Assembly (NCBI RefSeq): GCF_024158915.1
Contig: NZ_JAMZGF010000019.1
Location: forward strand, 23,283-87,282
Length of the DNA: 64,000 nucleotides
Reading direction: 5' to 3'
From: Chryseobacterium sp. S0630
GTDB taxonomy: Bacteria; Bacteroidota; Bacteroidia; Flavobacteriales; Weeksellaceae
The position numbers and the translations under genes are program-made. This document shows, piece after piece, positions 34,852 through 43,959 of the stretch. The notes beneath the pieces are model-generated. The model ran no database searches and was not told where the DNA came from. It saw nothing but the letters and a program-made list of their open reading frames with translations. Positions within the stretch are counted from its first letter, which is position 1. Each line of letters opens with the position of its first letter.

Positions 34852-37110
34852 TTACTTTTTAATAATCAGCTTCTTGGAAATTTTCTGTCCGTCTTTTTCT
34901 ACCTGAACAATATAAACTCCTGAAGGTAGGTAAGATAAATTAACTTCTTCACGGATTTTTTTAGCTTTAAGCTCTTTTTTCACATTTACCAGTTTTCCGT
35001 CCATTGCGAAAACACTGTATGTCATACCATTTGACGCTTCAGTTTCGATAGTGAAAATTCCTTTTGAAGGATTTGGATAAATTTTTACTTCTGCTTCAGC
35101 TTTTTCAGCTTCACTGATTCCCAATGTAGAATTGATTGTGAAGTTTGTGCTATTTACATTTAAAAATACATTATCAATAGCTTTAATCATAATTCTTGCT
35201 GTAGAGCTCGTTCCCAAACCTCCAGGAACATTAAATGTATAGGAACCGTTGTTTGGGGTACTGTCTACAAGCGTATATGGGAAAGTAAGCCCTCCATCTT
35301 TAGAAAGTAAGATCGTTACATTGGCTGTATTTACAGGAGCGGCATTGGTGTTGGCAACATTCCATGTAATCGTTTGAGATGTCCCTACGTCCCATATAAT
35401 TCCTGTAGTATTTTGAGAACTTACGGTAAAGGGGCCTGCAGCTGTAGATACGGTAAGCTGGATATCATCACGTCCCGTTTGCCCTCCAACCGGTTTATTA
35501 TCTCTTACTAATAAAGAGAAATTGAGAGTTCTTGCTGTGGTAGACAATTTTTCCCATGATTTAGGATTTGTAGCTGTAATAATGGTGGAATCATATCCTT
35601 CAACAATTGTTGAAAGCTTTGGAAAATATCTTGTTGGAGATGTGGAGGCCCATAAGGATCTGAACATAGGCCCTTGTATGTTTTCTGGTCTTGGAGGCAT
35701 TGTAGCGGCACCAAAATCTATTTGCTCCCAATTGTAGGTAATAGCATCCCCATCAGGATCAGCCCCGAGACCTGTTAAGGCAAATGGGGTTCCCATAGGG
35801 ATTGTTCTATCCGGTCCTGCATTGGCAGTCGGTTCATTGTTTGCTGTCGCTGTATTTACTGAACAGTTTCCTGCTCCGGTAATTCTTGTGTACATTTCAC
35901 GGATACTCACAGCATGGAAATAGGCATCACTGTTGTTCTGTACATTTGGAGAACAAATTCCCGCATATCCCATAATAGAACTTGCGCTTCCAGGTTCTAC
36001 TGAGGTATTATTATTTCTGTTACAGTTATTATTCTGAGTATGATTCGCTCCAAACTGATGTCCCATTTCATGGGCTACAAAATCAATTACAAAAGGATCT
36101 CCCACAGGAATTGCAGAACCAGTGACTCCGCCCGCTTTTACACTGCTACATACGGACGGGGTATATGCCAAGCCATTATCATTCCCCTGAGTAGCCTGAA
36201 AAAACAAATGTCCCAGATCATAATTATTAGCACCAATTACATTATTGGTCACTACAACATTTTCATCAATCATCTGGCCAGCATCCAATGCATTAAAGGT
36301 ATCTGCAGAAGTAAAAAATAACAGGTCTGTATTAGCCACAAGCTGCAGGGATACAGAAATTTCATTTTCAAATACCTGATTAAGCCTTGTTACTGCCAAA
36401 TTAACTGCAGCAAGTACGGCTGCTTTTTTTTGGGCATCAGTACCGGTTCCTACACCAGCCTGCTGGGCTGCATAAGCCGTATATTCTGTTGTTGTAGTAA
36501 TGGCCAGACGATATCTGCGCATCAAACCATCTGCAACAGTTTTACCATGTATACCTGGAATCAGTTCACTCAATGGAGAATCTCCTTTAAACAAACATTC
36601 AAAACGGCTTTGTGAAGTTGCATTTTTACGATCATATACCATATAGGTTTTATTATCCTTAGAATAGGAATCTATATAATAGGTCCCTTTACTACCTCTC
36701 ACTACTGCATTCAATCCAAAATACGGATCGAAGGTAAATCTGATACTGGTATCTGGTTCTCCTACTTTCTTTCCCAAATAAGATCTTATTTCAGAATACC
36801 TTGCCTGCAGATCCGCATGCATTGTGGATGCTTCATATACTTCATAGGTATCAAATGCCCCCTGATCATTAGGGAATTTCAGTAGAATACCTTTCTCCGA
36901 TGTAAGTCTATTTCTGTCAGGTGCCATCGTAAGCTGATGTTTCAGCTCTTCTGCATTCAAATTTACTAATTGATACTTTGAAGTTCTTACGTTTCTATCT
37001 CTTATTTTCTCCACCGTATTATCAACGGTTCTACTCCACATATTCTGTTGGGCAGCAGCTGTCCCTGAAAGAAGTACAAGGCTTGTAAGCAATAATAGTT
37101 TTTTTCTCAT
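34852..37110 (-). CDS. Secreted reprolysin-like (M12B) metalloprotease, T9SS type A
   Basis: A 752-residue secreted protease. The signal peptide (1-20, ending AAAQ) is followed by a pro-region (about 21-205) and a reprolysin-type domain with HEMGHQFGANH (H347, H351, H357; E348) and SIMGYAGIC as the Met-turn. A PKD/fibronectin-like part (TANAGPDRTIPMGTPFALTG) and a T9SS type A domain (IYPNPSKGIFTIETEA...KKLIIKK) follow. It is closely related in layout to the incomplete gene at 62301. The lipoprotein gene at 37115 is only 4 bases upstream, so the two probably share one mRNA. Confidence 0.9.
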   Translation of the reverse strand: MRKKLLLLTSLVLLSGTAAAQQNMWSRTVDNTVEKIRDRNVRTSKYQLVNLNAEELKHQLTMAPDRNRLTSEKGILLKFPNDQGAFDTYEVYEASTMHADLQARYSEIRSYLGKKVGEPDTSIRFTFDPYFGLNAVVRGSKGTYYIDSYSKDNKTYMVYDRKNATSQSRFECLFKGDSPLSELIPGIHGKTVADGLMRRYRLAITTTTEYTAYAAQQAGVGTGTDAQKKAAVLAAVNLAVTRLNQVFENEISVSLQLVANTDLLFFTSADTFNALDAGQMIDENVVVTNNVIGANNYDLGHLFFQATQGNDNGLAYTPSVCSSVKAGGVTGSAIPVGDPFVIDFVAHEMGHQFGANHTQNNNCNRNNNTSVEPGSASSIMGYAGICSPNVQNNSDAYFHAVSIREMYTRITGAGNCSVNTATANNEPTANAGPDRTIPMGTPFALTGLGADPDGDAITYNWEQIDFGAATMPPRPENIQGPMFRSLWASTSPTRYFPKLSTIVEGYDSTIITATNPKSWEKLSTTARTLNFSLLVRDNKPVGGQTGRDDIQLTVSTAAGPFTVSSQNTTGIIWDVGTSQTITWNVANTNAAPVNTANVTILLSKDGGLTFPYTLVDSTPNNGSYTFNVPGGLGTSSTARIMIKAIDNVFLNVNSTNFTINSTLGISEAEKAEAEVKIYPNPSKGIFTIETEASNGMTYSVFAMDGKLVNVKKELKAKKIREEVNLSYLPSGVYIVQVEKDGQKISKKLIIKK

Positions 37111-37114
37111 TATT

Positions 37115-37594
37115 TTAAATTGAAATTAATTTAATCTTTTTTGGGTTGTCCAGGATTTTGAGGATCAGGACAGGATTCGATTGTTTTTTTTCTTCATATT
37201 CCAGACTTTTCACCTCTTTATAAAAAACATTAAGTGTGGATCCAGTGGCTTCCAGTTTTTTTATTTCAACATCTCCGTAGGGAATCTTTTTCAATTTGGG
37301 CCTTAAGACCAGAAAATATTCACCTTCATCCAAAACAGGTATGGGTGCAGATTTAGCATATCTAGAATCATTGAATTTCTTATAAAGTTCTTTTATCTCT
37401 TTTGAGGAGGTCATGATCGTATATGGGTTGAGATCATCATTAGAGTTCAGTCTTCTTATTTCAATGAATTCCACCTTCTGATAATTTTCACCTTCCTGGC
37501 TCATTGAACCAACATTTTTATATTCATTACAATAAAGCATTAAGAAACCAAAAAAATTCAATAAAATAATTTTTTTAATATTTAACATTCTCAT
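37115..37594 (-). CDS. Small putative lipoprotein upstream of the protease
   Basis: A 159-residue protein with a lipoprotein-like N-terminus (LNIKKIILLNFFGFLMLYC, Cys about residue 22). No family recognised. The rest is charged with alternating strands (YFLVLRPKLKKIPYGDVEIKKLE). Two ATG codons lie six bases apart, and the first is used here. It is directly upstream of the reprolysin gene, so it might be a partner or inhibitor of that protease, but nothing in the sequence proves this. Confidence 0.6.
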   Translation of the reverse strand: MRMLNIKKIILLNFFGFLMLYCNEYKNVGSMSQEGENYQKVEFIEIRRLNSNDDLNPYTIMTSSKEIKELYKKFNDSRYAKSAPIPVLDEGEYFLVLRPKLKKIPYGDVEIKKLEATGSTLNVFYKEVKSLEYEEKKQSNPVLILKILDNPKKIKLISI

Positions 37595-37676
37595 TCAACT
37601 ATTACACTTACCATTAATTTAGTTTTTATCCTTCTATACAGGACATTTCGCTGCATAAGATAATTGATTACAAACA

Positions 37677-38393
37677 TTACAATGTATTACGCCTCAATCC
37701 TGTACTTCTACTGGCAGTTTGCGCTTCTTTCTGCTGTACTTTGGATTTTGAAGGGCTGGCATCTTGTTTTATATTAGGATTAGGACTATTTAATGGCTTA
37801 GTAAACATTGCTAATCCGGATTTATTCGTATTTTTTATTACAGATTTTCTTATTTCACGTCTATTATCAGTTTCACTATTCTGTTTCAAATCCTCCTTAC
37901 TGCTGTTCTTTTTTTCTTGTGTTTGAGTTTCTTCTTTATTATTTGATAATTTTTCTTCCATCAACTCTTTGACAATCTCTCGAAGTATTTCAGCTTTGGG
38001 TTCAGTAATTTCATTATTTTTCCTGCTTTCCGCATTTGATTTGGCATAACTGTATGCTACTTTCCCTCCGATGGCTGCAACGCCGGCTATTGCAGAAATT
38101 GCCATAACTGCTATTCCTAGTGGTGGAAAAAGTAATGCAAGTCCCAATCCTACAGCTAATCCAATCCCGGTAGATTTTAAAGCCTTCTTAATAAAGGAGC
38201 CGTTTTCCGCAATAGAATCAAGGAAACGCAAACCTCTTCCTTTCTTAGGTTTTTCTATTTGAGAGCTGTCTGTCTTTGCGTTTTCATTTATAAAATCAGT
38301 ATTCTCATGCATATCTGTTTGCTTTGTGTGAGAACTGTTTTTTTTTATATTCTTGTAATGTCCGTCTAATTTTTCGTTTTCTGATTGAACCAT
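37677..38393 (-). CDS. Cytosolic protein with glycine-rich membrane hairpin; possible T4SS cargo
   Basis: A 238-residue protein with no signal peptide and no recognised family. Charged, low-complexity ends flank a strongly hydrophobic, glycine-rich stretch at residues 74-112 (GIGLAVGLGLALLFPPLGIA, then AISAIAGVAAIGG) that could form a membrane hairpin. A helical region follows (LREIVKELMEEKL). The C-terminus is basic and disordered (SGLAMFTKP at 192, ending TGLRRNTL). The layout resembles effectors that insert into membranes, and it lies on the same strand as the SGNH and T4SS genes. An ordinary glycine-zipper protein is equally possible. Confidence 0.6.
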   Translation of the reverse strand: MVQSENEKLDGHYKNIKKNSSHTKQTDMHENTDFINENAKTDSSQIEKPKKGRGLRFLDSIAENGSFIKKALKSTGIGLAVGLGLALLFPPLGIAVMAISAIAGVAAIGGKVAYSYAKSNAESRKNNEITEPKAEILREIVKELMEEKLSNNKEETQTQEKKNSSKEDLKQNSETDNRREIRKSVIKNTNKSGLAMFTKPLNSPNPNIKQDASPSKSKVQQKEAQTASRSTGLRRNTL

Positions 38394-38548
38394 AATATAT
38401 AAATTAAATACTTTAAGAATTGTTATATGATCTTGGTTTTAGTCCCCTTCTAAGCAACATATCTTCTTACTTATGTCTGGTCACTTGCCAAAATAAACTG
38501 CCAGGAAATAGATAAACTTTAAAGTTTGGACGATTGGTTCTAAACTAA

Positions 38549-38972
38549 TAACCTGAGTTCGGGATAAGAATTTCTGATTGAGATGGTTTTGAAGCTGGGA
38601 GATGGAAGCTGGAAGAAGTGTAGAGCATCAACAATGGCTGTTTCTCTTTTTTAAGAGTCAATTTCAATTTGTTTAAACTTTTGTTTATTGAAACATTAAG
38701 ATGTATTAAGGTGTTGAGAGTATTAAGATGAGCTTCGCTTTAAGCTTAAAATCAGAATGATTCATCTTAACTATACTTTATTTCTTAAATCCTTCTTAAT
38801 GGTTTTAATAGATATCCAATATTTTTTGATAAGTTGAAACAACTTCTGTATTTACTTGTGATGCGACTGTAATTTTATAACTAAAAATAATTACCTCCAT
38901 CCTATTTCTTCCAGCTTCCAGCTTCTCGCTTCCCGCCTTCAATATTACTTTACTTAACCCGAACTCAGGTTA
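38549..38972. mobile_element. MITE-like element, ~424 bp with terminal inverted repeats
   Basis: The ends are 20-nt inverted repeats with one mismatch: left 38549-38568 (core ACCTGAGTTCGGG), right 38953-38972 (core CCCGAACTCAGGT). A second inverted pair lies inside, GGAAGCTGGAAGAA at 38604 and its complement at 38906-38919. There is no ORF of note. The short length, inverted ends and lack of transposase fit a non-autonomous MITE; target-site duplication is not clear. The rest of the 38394-39089 gap shows nothing recognisable. Confidence 0.6.
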
Positions 38973-39089
38973 ATAATAAAAGTTTACAACATTAATAATA
39001 ACATGTAACACTTAAATTTTAAGTATACTTAATGTTTAGTATTAACGCTGTAAACTTAAATGAGTCTATCAGATCACTTCATTTTACCT

Positions 39090-40769
39090 TTAAAGGCTTG
39101 TATGGTGCGACTTAGTACTAGGTTTTTCTTGTTTTAAACCTTTTTGTTGCTGTTGTCTTAGGGCTTCAGCAGAGAGGGCTGCTGCCTTTGGATTTGCCTT
39201 CACAGTAGGAGTTGTAAATTTACTAAGGTCTGATTGATCCTTGGAACGGGTAAGTGGAATCTTTACTTCTTTTTCAAAAACTTCAGCCTCAACAAGCGCA
39301 TCCTGTGCTTTCTGTATAAAATCAGGACTTGGAGAAACAGAAAAGCCTTGAACAAGGTGGGATGCAATAGTTAAAGCAATAACTTTATAAGCCGCCTGAG
39401 TGGGATGTGCACCATCGGATGTCGCTACAAATCCCAGATTATTGGCTGTTATATTATCCAATAATTGTCTAAATGTACTATTGTCGTTTCTGAATTTACC
39501 ATCTTTATTTTCTCTCAATAAAGAAGCAACCTCGTCGTATAACGCTGTATTTGATACATTTAAATTATCCTCCAATTGTTTAGGAAGATTGTTTGCAAAT
39601 ACTTTGTCAAGTTCTACCCTAAGTTTGGCAATGTCTTCCTGATGTTTTTCGGGCTTTATCTGTTGATAGTACTTGGCTACAAAATCTATCTGGCTCGGAT
39701 AGGTTCCGGTAACCATTAATGCATTTTTTATAGCCTTTATGCTGGGAAGTTTTTCAGCTGATATCTTTGGATCTGCCATTTTTTTCAGGATTAAATCACC
39801 CACTTCCTTATGAAGTATAATCTCATTATCACTTTTAAGGGCTTTATCCAATAGGGGTTGAATCTCAGCAAATACTTCCTTACCTCCTTTAGTATCTTTA
39901 TATATGGCTTCAAATTCTTTTAGGGTATTGGCAAGCGAAGTATCCGTACTGTTTTCCGGTTTTCCAAATTCTACTTTTCTTCCGTGGCGCTGTGCAGCTT
40001 TTATAAGACGTAAGTTATATAAATTGCTCTTAAGTGCACTATACATATCAACAACCATCGTATCATCATATTTATCCGGAAATGCTGCTTTTAGGTGCTT
40101 GTTGAACTCCAAAGTAGCTTCCTGGGCTTTAAGTACGATCGGATCGTTCTGTGATTTAGCATAACGTACAGCTTCTACCGGAGCTGGATTATTGATCACC
40201 ATAAAATATGATTTTCCTCCATCCTTAGCAACACGATCACGAATCTGATCAGTCATCTCTTTGACCTGAGCAACAATTGACTTCATTAATGCAGGGTCTT
40301 TACCGTCAGTAACTGTATCATTTAAACCAATCCAGACAATATGTAATGTATTTTTAGACTTAGATGTATCACTATCTAATTCTTTGAAATATTTTTCTTT
40401 CTGTTCTATGATGGTTGTCAACCCTATTTTATTGGCAAACTTTTCTCTTTCATTAACTACCGCTCCGCCTACCGCATAGTTTACGAAAGACAATCTGTTA
40501 CCAGGGCTTCCATGAGTTGACTCTTTCAGAGACATATGCTTCTCCGTTAAAGCATTAGTTTGTTTCTTATCTTTACCATCTATCAGACTCTCGCCACCAG
40601 ACCATTCCCACACGAAATCGGTCCAGTTTTTTGTGTCGCTAAAACGTCCCACAGAATTAACACGCATGGCACCAGTAGCTCTTGCTAAAAGACCTGTTAT
40701 GGTATTTTTTTTAATACCAACGTCTGACATACTGTCCCCTAAAATTACTATTCTATCTATCTCTTTCAT
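39090..40769 (-). CDS. SGNH/GDSL-family hydrolase, candidate T4SS effector (copy 1)
   Basis: A 559-residue protein with no signal peptide. SGNH blocks are present: GDSMSD (S13), VNYAVGGAVV, VWIGLNDT and SDGAHPT (D452, H455), so the catalytic Ser, Asp and His are all there. The helical segment between blocks III and V is unusually long (about 200 residues). After the fold comes a flexible basic tail of about 60 residues with DLSKFT (514-519), ALRQQQQKGLKQEKP and HHTSL at the end. SGNH lipases of the thermolabile haemolysin/PlaA type act on phospholipids. Lack of an export signal and position next to a T4SS suggest translocated cargo (inference). The minus-strand -7 box TAAATTTG lies at 40824-40831. 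Confidence 0.75.
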   Translation of the reverse strand: MKEIDRIVILGDSMSDVGIKKNTITGLLARATGAMRVNSVGRFSDTKNWTDFVWEWSGGESLIDGKDKKQTNALTEKHMSLKESTHGSPGNRLSFVNYAVGGAVVNEREKFANKIGLTTIIEQKEKYFKELDSDTSKSKNTLHIVWIGLNDTVTDGKDPALMKSIVAQVKEMTDQIRDRVAKDGGKSYFMVINNPAPVEAVRYAKSQNDPIVLKAQEATLEFNKHLKAAFPDKYDDTMVVDMYSALKSNLYNLRLIKAAQRHGRKVEFGKPENSTDTSLANTLKEFEAIYKDTKGGKEVFAEIQPLLDKALKSDNEIILHKEVGDLILKKMADPKISAEKLPSIKAIKNALMVTGTYPSQIDFVAKYYQQIKPEKHQEDIAKLRVELDKVFANNLPKQLEDNLNVSNTALYDEVASLLRENKDGKFRNDNSTFRQLLDNITANNLGFVATSDGAHPTQAAYKVIALTIASHLVQGFSVSPSPDFIQKAQDALVEAEVFEKEVKIPLTRSKDQSDLSKFTTPTVKANPKAAALSAEALRQQQQKGLKQEKPSTKSHHTSL

Positions 40770-40823
40770 AATTAAAAAATTTTAAATTACTGTATACATA
40801 TTGTTATCCTATATATCTTCTTA

Positions 40824-40831
40824 CAAATTTA
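40824..40831 (-). promoter_or_regulatory. -7 box of SGNH hydrolase copy 1
   Basis: TAAATTTG on the minus strand, about 55 bases before the start codon. About 130 bp of leader are shared with copy 2. The CTAC motif of the secretome promoters is absent. Confidence 0.5.
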
Positions 40832-41052
40832 TTTTTTGAGTTAACTGATCTATATATTTTTTATACAATTAAACCTGGATCGTTGTAGTTATAAATTAAA
40901 ATCACTAGCGAAGTTAACAGTATTGCAAGGTAGAAATTGTGATTGCTTAGTATTAGTTTATACTGATTCAAAAATCAAAAAGTTACAAATTTAAAAACCC
41001 TTTTAAACTTGCTTTACCCTTAAGAATCTCTTAAGATCCCTTGGTTTTACCT

Positions 41053-42696
41053 TTAAAGGCTTGTATGGTGCGTCTTAGTAACAGGTTTTTCTTGTTTTAA
41101 ACCTTTTTGTTGCTGTTGTCTTAGGGCTTCAGCAGAGAGGGCTGCTGCCTTTGGATCTGCCTTCACAGTTGGTGTAACATAAGCTGATTTATCAAATTGA
41201 ATCTTTACTTTTTCTGCAGAAATTTCAGTCTCAACAAGTGCATCTTTAGCTTTCTGTACAAAATCAGGACTTGGAGAAACAGAAAAGCCTTGAACGAGAT
41301 GGGAAGCCATCGTTAAAGCAATAATTCTATGAGCTGCCTGAGTGGGATGTGCACCATCAGATGTCGCTACAAATCCTAAGTTACTGGCAGTTATATTATC
41401 CAGTAATTTTCTAAATGTACTATTGTCAGGGCCTTTTTTATTTTCTCTCAATAAAGAAGCAACCTCGTCGTATAACGCTGTATTTGCGACATTTAAATTA
41501 TCCTCCAATTGTTTAGGAAGATTGTTTGCAAATACTTTGTCAAGTTCTACCCTGAGTTTGGCAATATCTTCCTGATGTTTTTCTGGTTTTATTTCCTGAT
41601 AGTATTTGGCTACAAAATCTATCTGGCTTGGATAGGTCCCGGTAACCATTAATGCATCTTTGATAGCCTTTATGCTGGGAAGTTTTTCAGCTGATGTCTT
41701 TGGATCTGCCATTTTCTTAATGATTAAATCACCCACTTCCTTATGAAGCATAATCTCATTATCACTTTTAAGGGCTTTATCCAACAGGGGCTGAATTTCA
41801 GCAAATACTTCCTTACCTCCTTTAGTATCTTTATATATGGCTTCAAATTCTTTTAGTGTATTGGCAAGCGAAGTGTCTGTACTGTTTTCCGGTTTTCCAA
41901 ATTCTACTTTTCTTCCGTGGCGCTGTGCAGCTTTTATAAGACGTAAGTTATATAAATTGGTTTTAAGTGCCTCATACATATCCACAATCATCGTATCATC
42001 ATATTTATCCGGAAATGCTGCTTTTAGGTGTTTGTTGAACTCTAAAGTAGCTTCCTGAGCTTTAAGTACTTTTGGATCATCCTGTTTTTTAGCGTAACGT
42101 ACAGCTTCTACCGGAGCAGGATTATTTACCACCATAAAATATGATTTCCCTCCATTCTTAGCGACACGATCACGAATCTGATCAGTCATCTCTTTGACCT
42201 GAGCAACAATTGACTTCATTAACGCAGGGTCTTTACCATCAGTAACAGTATCATTTAAACCAATCCAGACAATATGTAATGTATTTTTAGACTTAGACGG
42301 ATCACTATCTAATTCTTTGAAATATTTTTCTTTCTGTTCTTCAATGGTGGTCAATCCTATTTTTTTTGCTAATTGTTCACTTTCACGAACTACAGCACCG
42401 CCTACCGCATAGTTTACGAAGGACAACCTGTTACCAGGGCTTCCATGAGTTGACTCTTTCAGGGACATATGCTTCTCCGTTAAAGTATCTGTTTGTTTCT
42501 TGTCTTTACCATCTATTAAACTCTCACCACCTGACCATTCCCACATAAAATCTGCCCAGTTTTTTGTGTCACTGAAACGTCCCACAGAATTAACACGCAT
42601 TTTACCCATAGCTCTTGCCAGCATACCTGTCATAGTATTTTTCTTTATACCAAGGTCAGACATACTGTCCCCTAAAATTACTATTCTATCTATCAT
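41053..42696 (-). CDS. SGNH/GDSL-family hydrolase, candidate T4SS effector (copy 2)
   Basis: A 547-residue tandem paralog of the preceding gene, identical at most positions. GDSMSD (S11), VNYAVGGAVV, VWIGLNDT and SDGAHPT are all kept, so it should be active. Differences cluster before the tail: the FRNDNST and DLSKFT segments are shortened or altered (here DKSAYVTPT). The very C-terminus is again ALRQQQQKGLKQEKP and HHTSL. Strong conservation of the disordered tail, while the linker before it varies, points to a functional signal. There is no signal peptide. Its promoter leader copies that of copy 1. Confidence 0.75.
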   Translation of the reverse strand: MIDRIVILGDSMSDLGIKKNTMTGMLARAMGKMRVNSVGRFSDTKNWADFMWEWSGGESLIDGKDKKQTDTLTEKHMSLKESTHGSPGNRLSFVNYAVGGAVVRESEQLAKKIGLTTIEEQKEKYFKELDSDPSKSKNTLHIVWIGLNDTVTDGKDPALMKSIVAQVKEMTDQIRDRVAKNGGKSYFMVVNNPAPVEAVRYAKKQDDPKVLKAQEATLEFNKHLKAAFPDKYDDTMIVDMYEALKTNLYNLRLIKAAQRHGRKVEFGKPENSTDTSLANTLKEFEAIYKDTKGGKEVFAEIQPLLDKALKSDNEIMLHKEVGDLIIKKMADPKTSAEKLPSIKAIKDALMVTGTYPSQIDFVAKYYQEIKPEKHQEDIAKLRVELDKVFANNLPKQLEDNLNVANTALYDEVASLLRENKKGPDNSTFRKLLDNITASNLGFVATSDGAHPTQAAHRIIALTMASHLVQGFSVSPSPDFVQKAKDALVETEISAEKVKIQFDKSAYVTPTVKADPKAAALSAEALRQQQQKGLKQEKPVTKTHHTSL

Positions 42697-42749
42697 AATT
42701 AAAAATTTTAAATTACTGTATAAATATTTTTATCCTATGTATCTTCTTA

Positions 42750-42757
42750 CAAATTTA
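42750..42757 (-). promoter_or_regulatory. -7 box of SGNH hydrolase copy 2
   Basis: TAAATTTG on the minus strand in a leader nearly identical to that of copy 1; similarity stops near 42825. Confidence 0.5.
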
Positions 42758-42825
42758 TTTTTTTGAGCGAACTGATAAATATATTTCCTGTCCAATTAAA
42801 CCTACATAGTTGTAGTTATAAATCA

Positions 42826-42990
42826 ATGCATTACAGGATAATATTTGTTACTCCCTTATCTTATGAGTTAAAATATGGCCAGACAAATTTTAAAGATCTA
42901 TCGAATGAGATTGGGAAAAAAACACTCAATATTGGAGCAAAATTCTATACTCCGAAATCTCGGAAAACCCGTAACATTGTTATCCTCTGA
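42826..42990 (+). CDS. Short unrecognised ORF, possibly a gene fragment
   Basis: A 54-residue frame from ATG to TGA (MHYRIIFVTPLSYELKYGQ... RKTRNIVIL). The composition is protein-like, with a hydrophobic beta-strand start, but no family is recognised. It begins exactly where the similarity between the two SGNH leaders ends and converges on eboA copy 2. It could be the remnant of a larger gene cut by the duplication. Confidence 0.3.
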   Translation: MHYRIIFVTPLSYELKYGQTNFKDLSNEIGKKTLNIGAKFYTPKSRKTRNIVIL

Positions 42991-43002
42991 GTTGATTTTA
43001 TC

Positions 43003-43854
43003 TTATTTATTTTGAATGTAATATTGTTCTCCGATATAGTTCCATAAAGTAGTATTTATGGGCCTTAATATATTATTGCAGGTATTGGAACCATTTTCCC
43101 GGAGTACCATGATGGCTGCATGCTTTGAAAGCGGGTCACCAAATTCGATAACTTTTAGCAGGCATGCTGTTATCTCTTTATTAACAAATCCATCAATCAA
43201 TCGCCAGATCTCCGGCGATACTGTTCTTCCCGCACTCCATCTCTCGTTAATATAATCGGTAGCAATAAAAGCCAGCATTTCATTTTTACGCAGGTCCAAA
43301 TTCTGAATCTGATAGAGAGGCCGCCACATAAACAATGCTTTAAGAACCATCTGATTCCAGGAATTTAAAGGCAGATATTTGGCTGCAAAAGGATTGAAAA
43401 GCGCTATGGAGTCGAAGACAGAGGTGATATTGGTTCTTATTCCCTCTTCAACAAGAGGAACAAATTCACAGGCATTTTCCAGGAAGAATATTCCTTTATA
43501 AATACAGATAAATTCGTTGATATCTGCTGACTGTATGAGTTGTTTTATGATAGCTATGTTCTGATCTTCAGGAATAAGGACCATCAATAAACACCGGCAA
43601 AATTGCTGGAGATTCCATTGTCCGGAGGTAAGGTCTGGATACAGCTGCTCAAGGATAATTTTTTCAGATGGGCTCCAATCTGGTGAATCGGATGAAATCA
43701 TACGAGGGATTAATCCAAAATTCTGAAAGAAGAGGTCCTCATTTTCAAAGAGCATAACAGTTTTCATCCAATCCATCTGAGCTTCTGAAAGCCTGGTTTG
43801 GATCAATGAGTATAATATTTCGCAGGAATTATTATTAAAAGTGTTTTCAGTCAT
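43003..43854 (-). CDS. eboA: Second EboA copy, detached from the ebo operon
   Basis: A 283-residue protein nearly identical to EboA at 23645 (TENTFNNNSCEILYSLIQTR, LTSGQWNLQQFCRCLLM, ERWSAGRTVSPEIWRL). Similarity also covers about 30 bases before the start (tatataacaattcaaaaa) and about 20 after the stop, so a gene-sized piece was copied without visible mobile-element ends. The frame is intact. It is the last gene before the SGNH pair and lies 105 bases after the VirB6-like gene, so it could be read from the T4SS transcript. Its role there is unknown. Confidence 0.8.
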   Translation of the reverse strand: MTENTFNNNSCEILYSLIQTRLSEAQMDWMKTVMLFENEDLFFQNFGLIPRMISSDSPDWSPSEKIILEQLYPDLTSGQWNLQQFCRCLLMVLIPEDQNIAIIKQLIQSADINEFICIYKGIFFLENACEFVPLVEEGIRTNITSVFDSIALFNPFAAKYLPLNSWNQMVLKALFMWRPLYQIQNLDLRKNEMLAFIATDYINERWSAGRTVSPEIWRLIDGFVNKEITACLLKVIEFGDPLSKHAAIMVLRENGSNTCNNILRPINTTLWNYIGEQYYIQNK

Positions 43855-43959
43855 TTCATTAGTGTTTTTGAATTGTTATATAATGGGACATATATTGATC
43901 ATAATTTCTTGTAAAAAACCTTTAATAAGAAAACTAAATACATCTCATTCAGATTTATT

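Noticed and set aside
38549..38972. A small RNA gene in the inverted-repeat region
   Set aside because: The long distance between the inverted ends and the nested inverted pair fit a MITE better; no promoter or T-run was seen.
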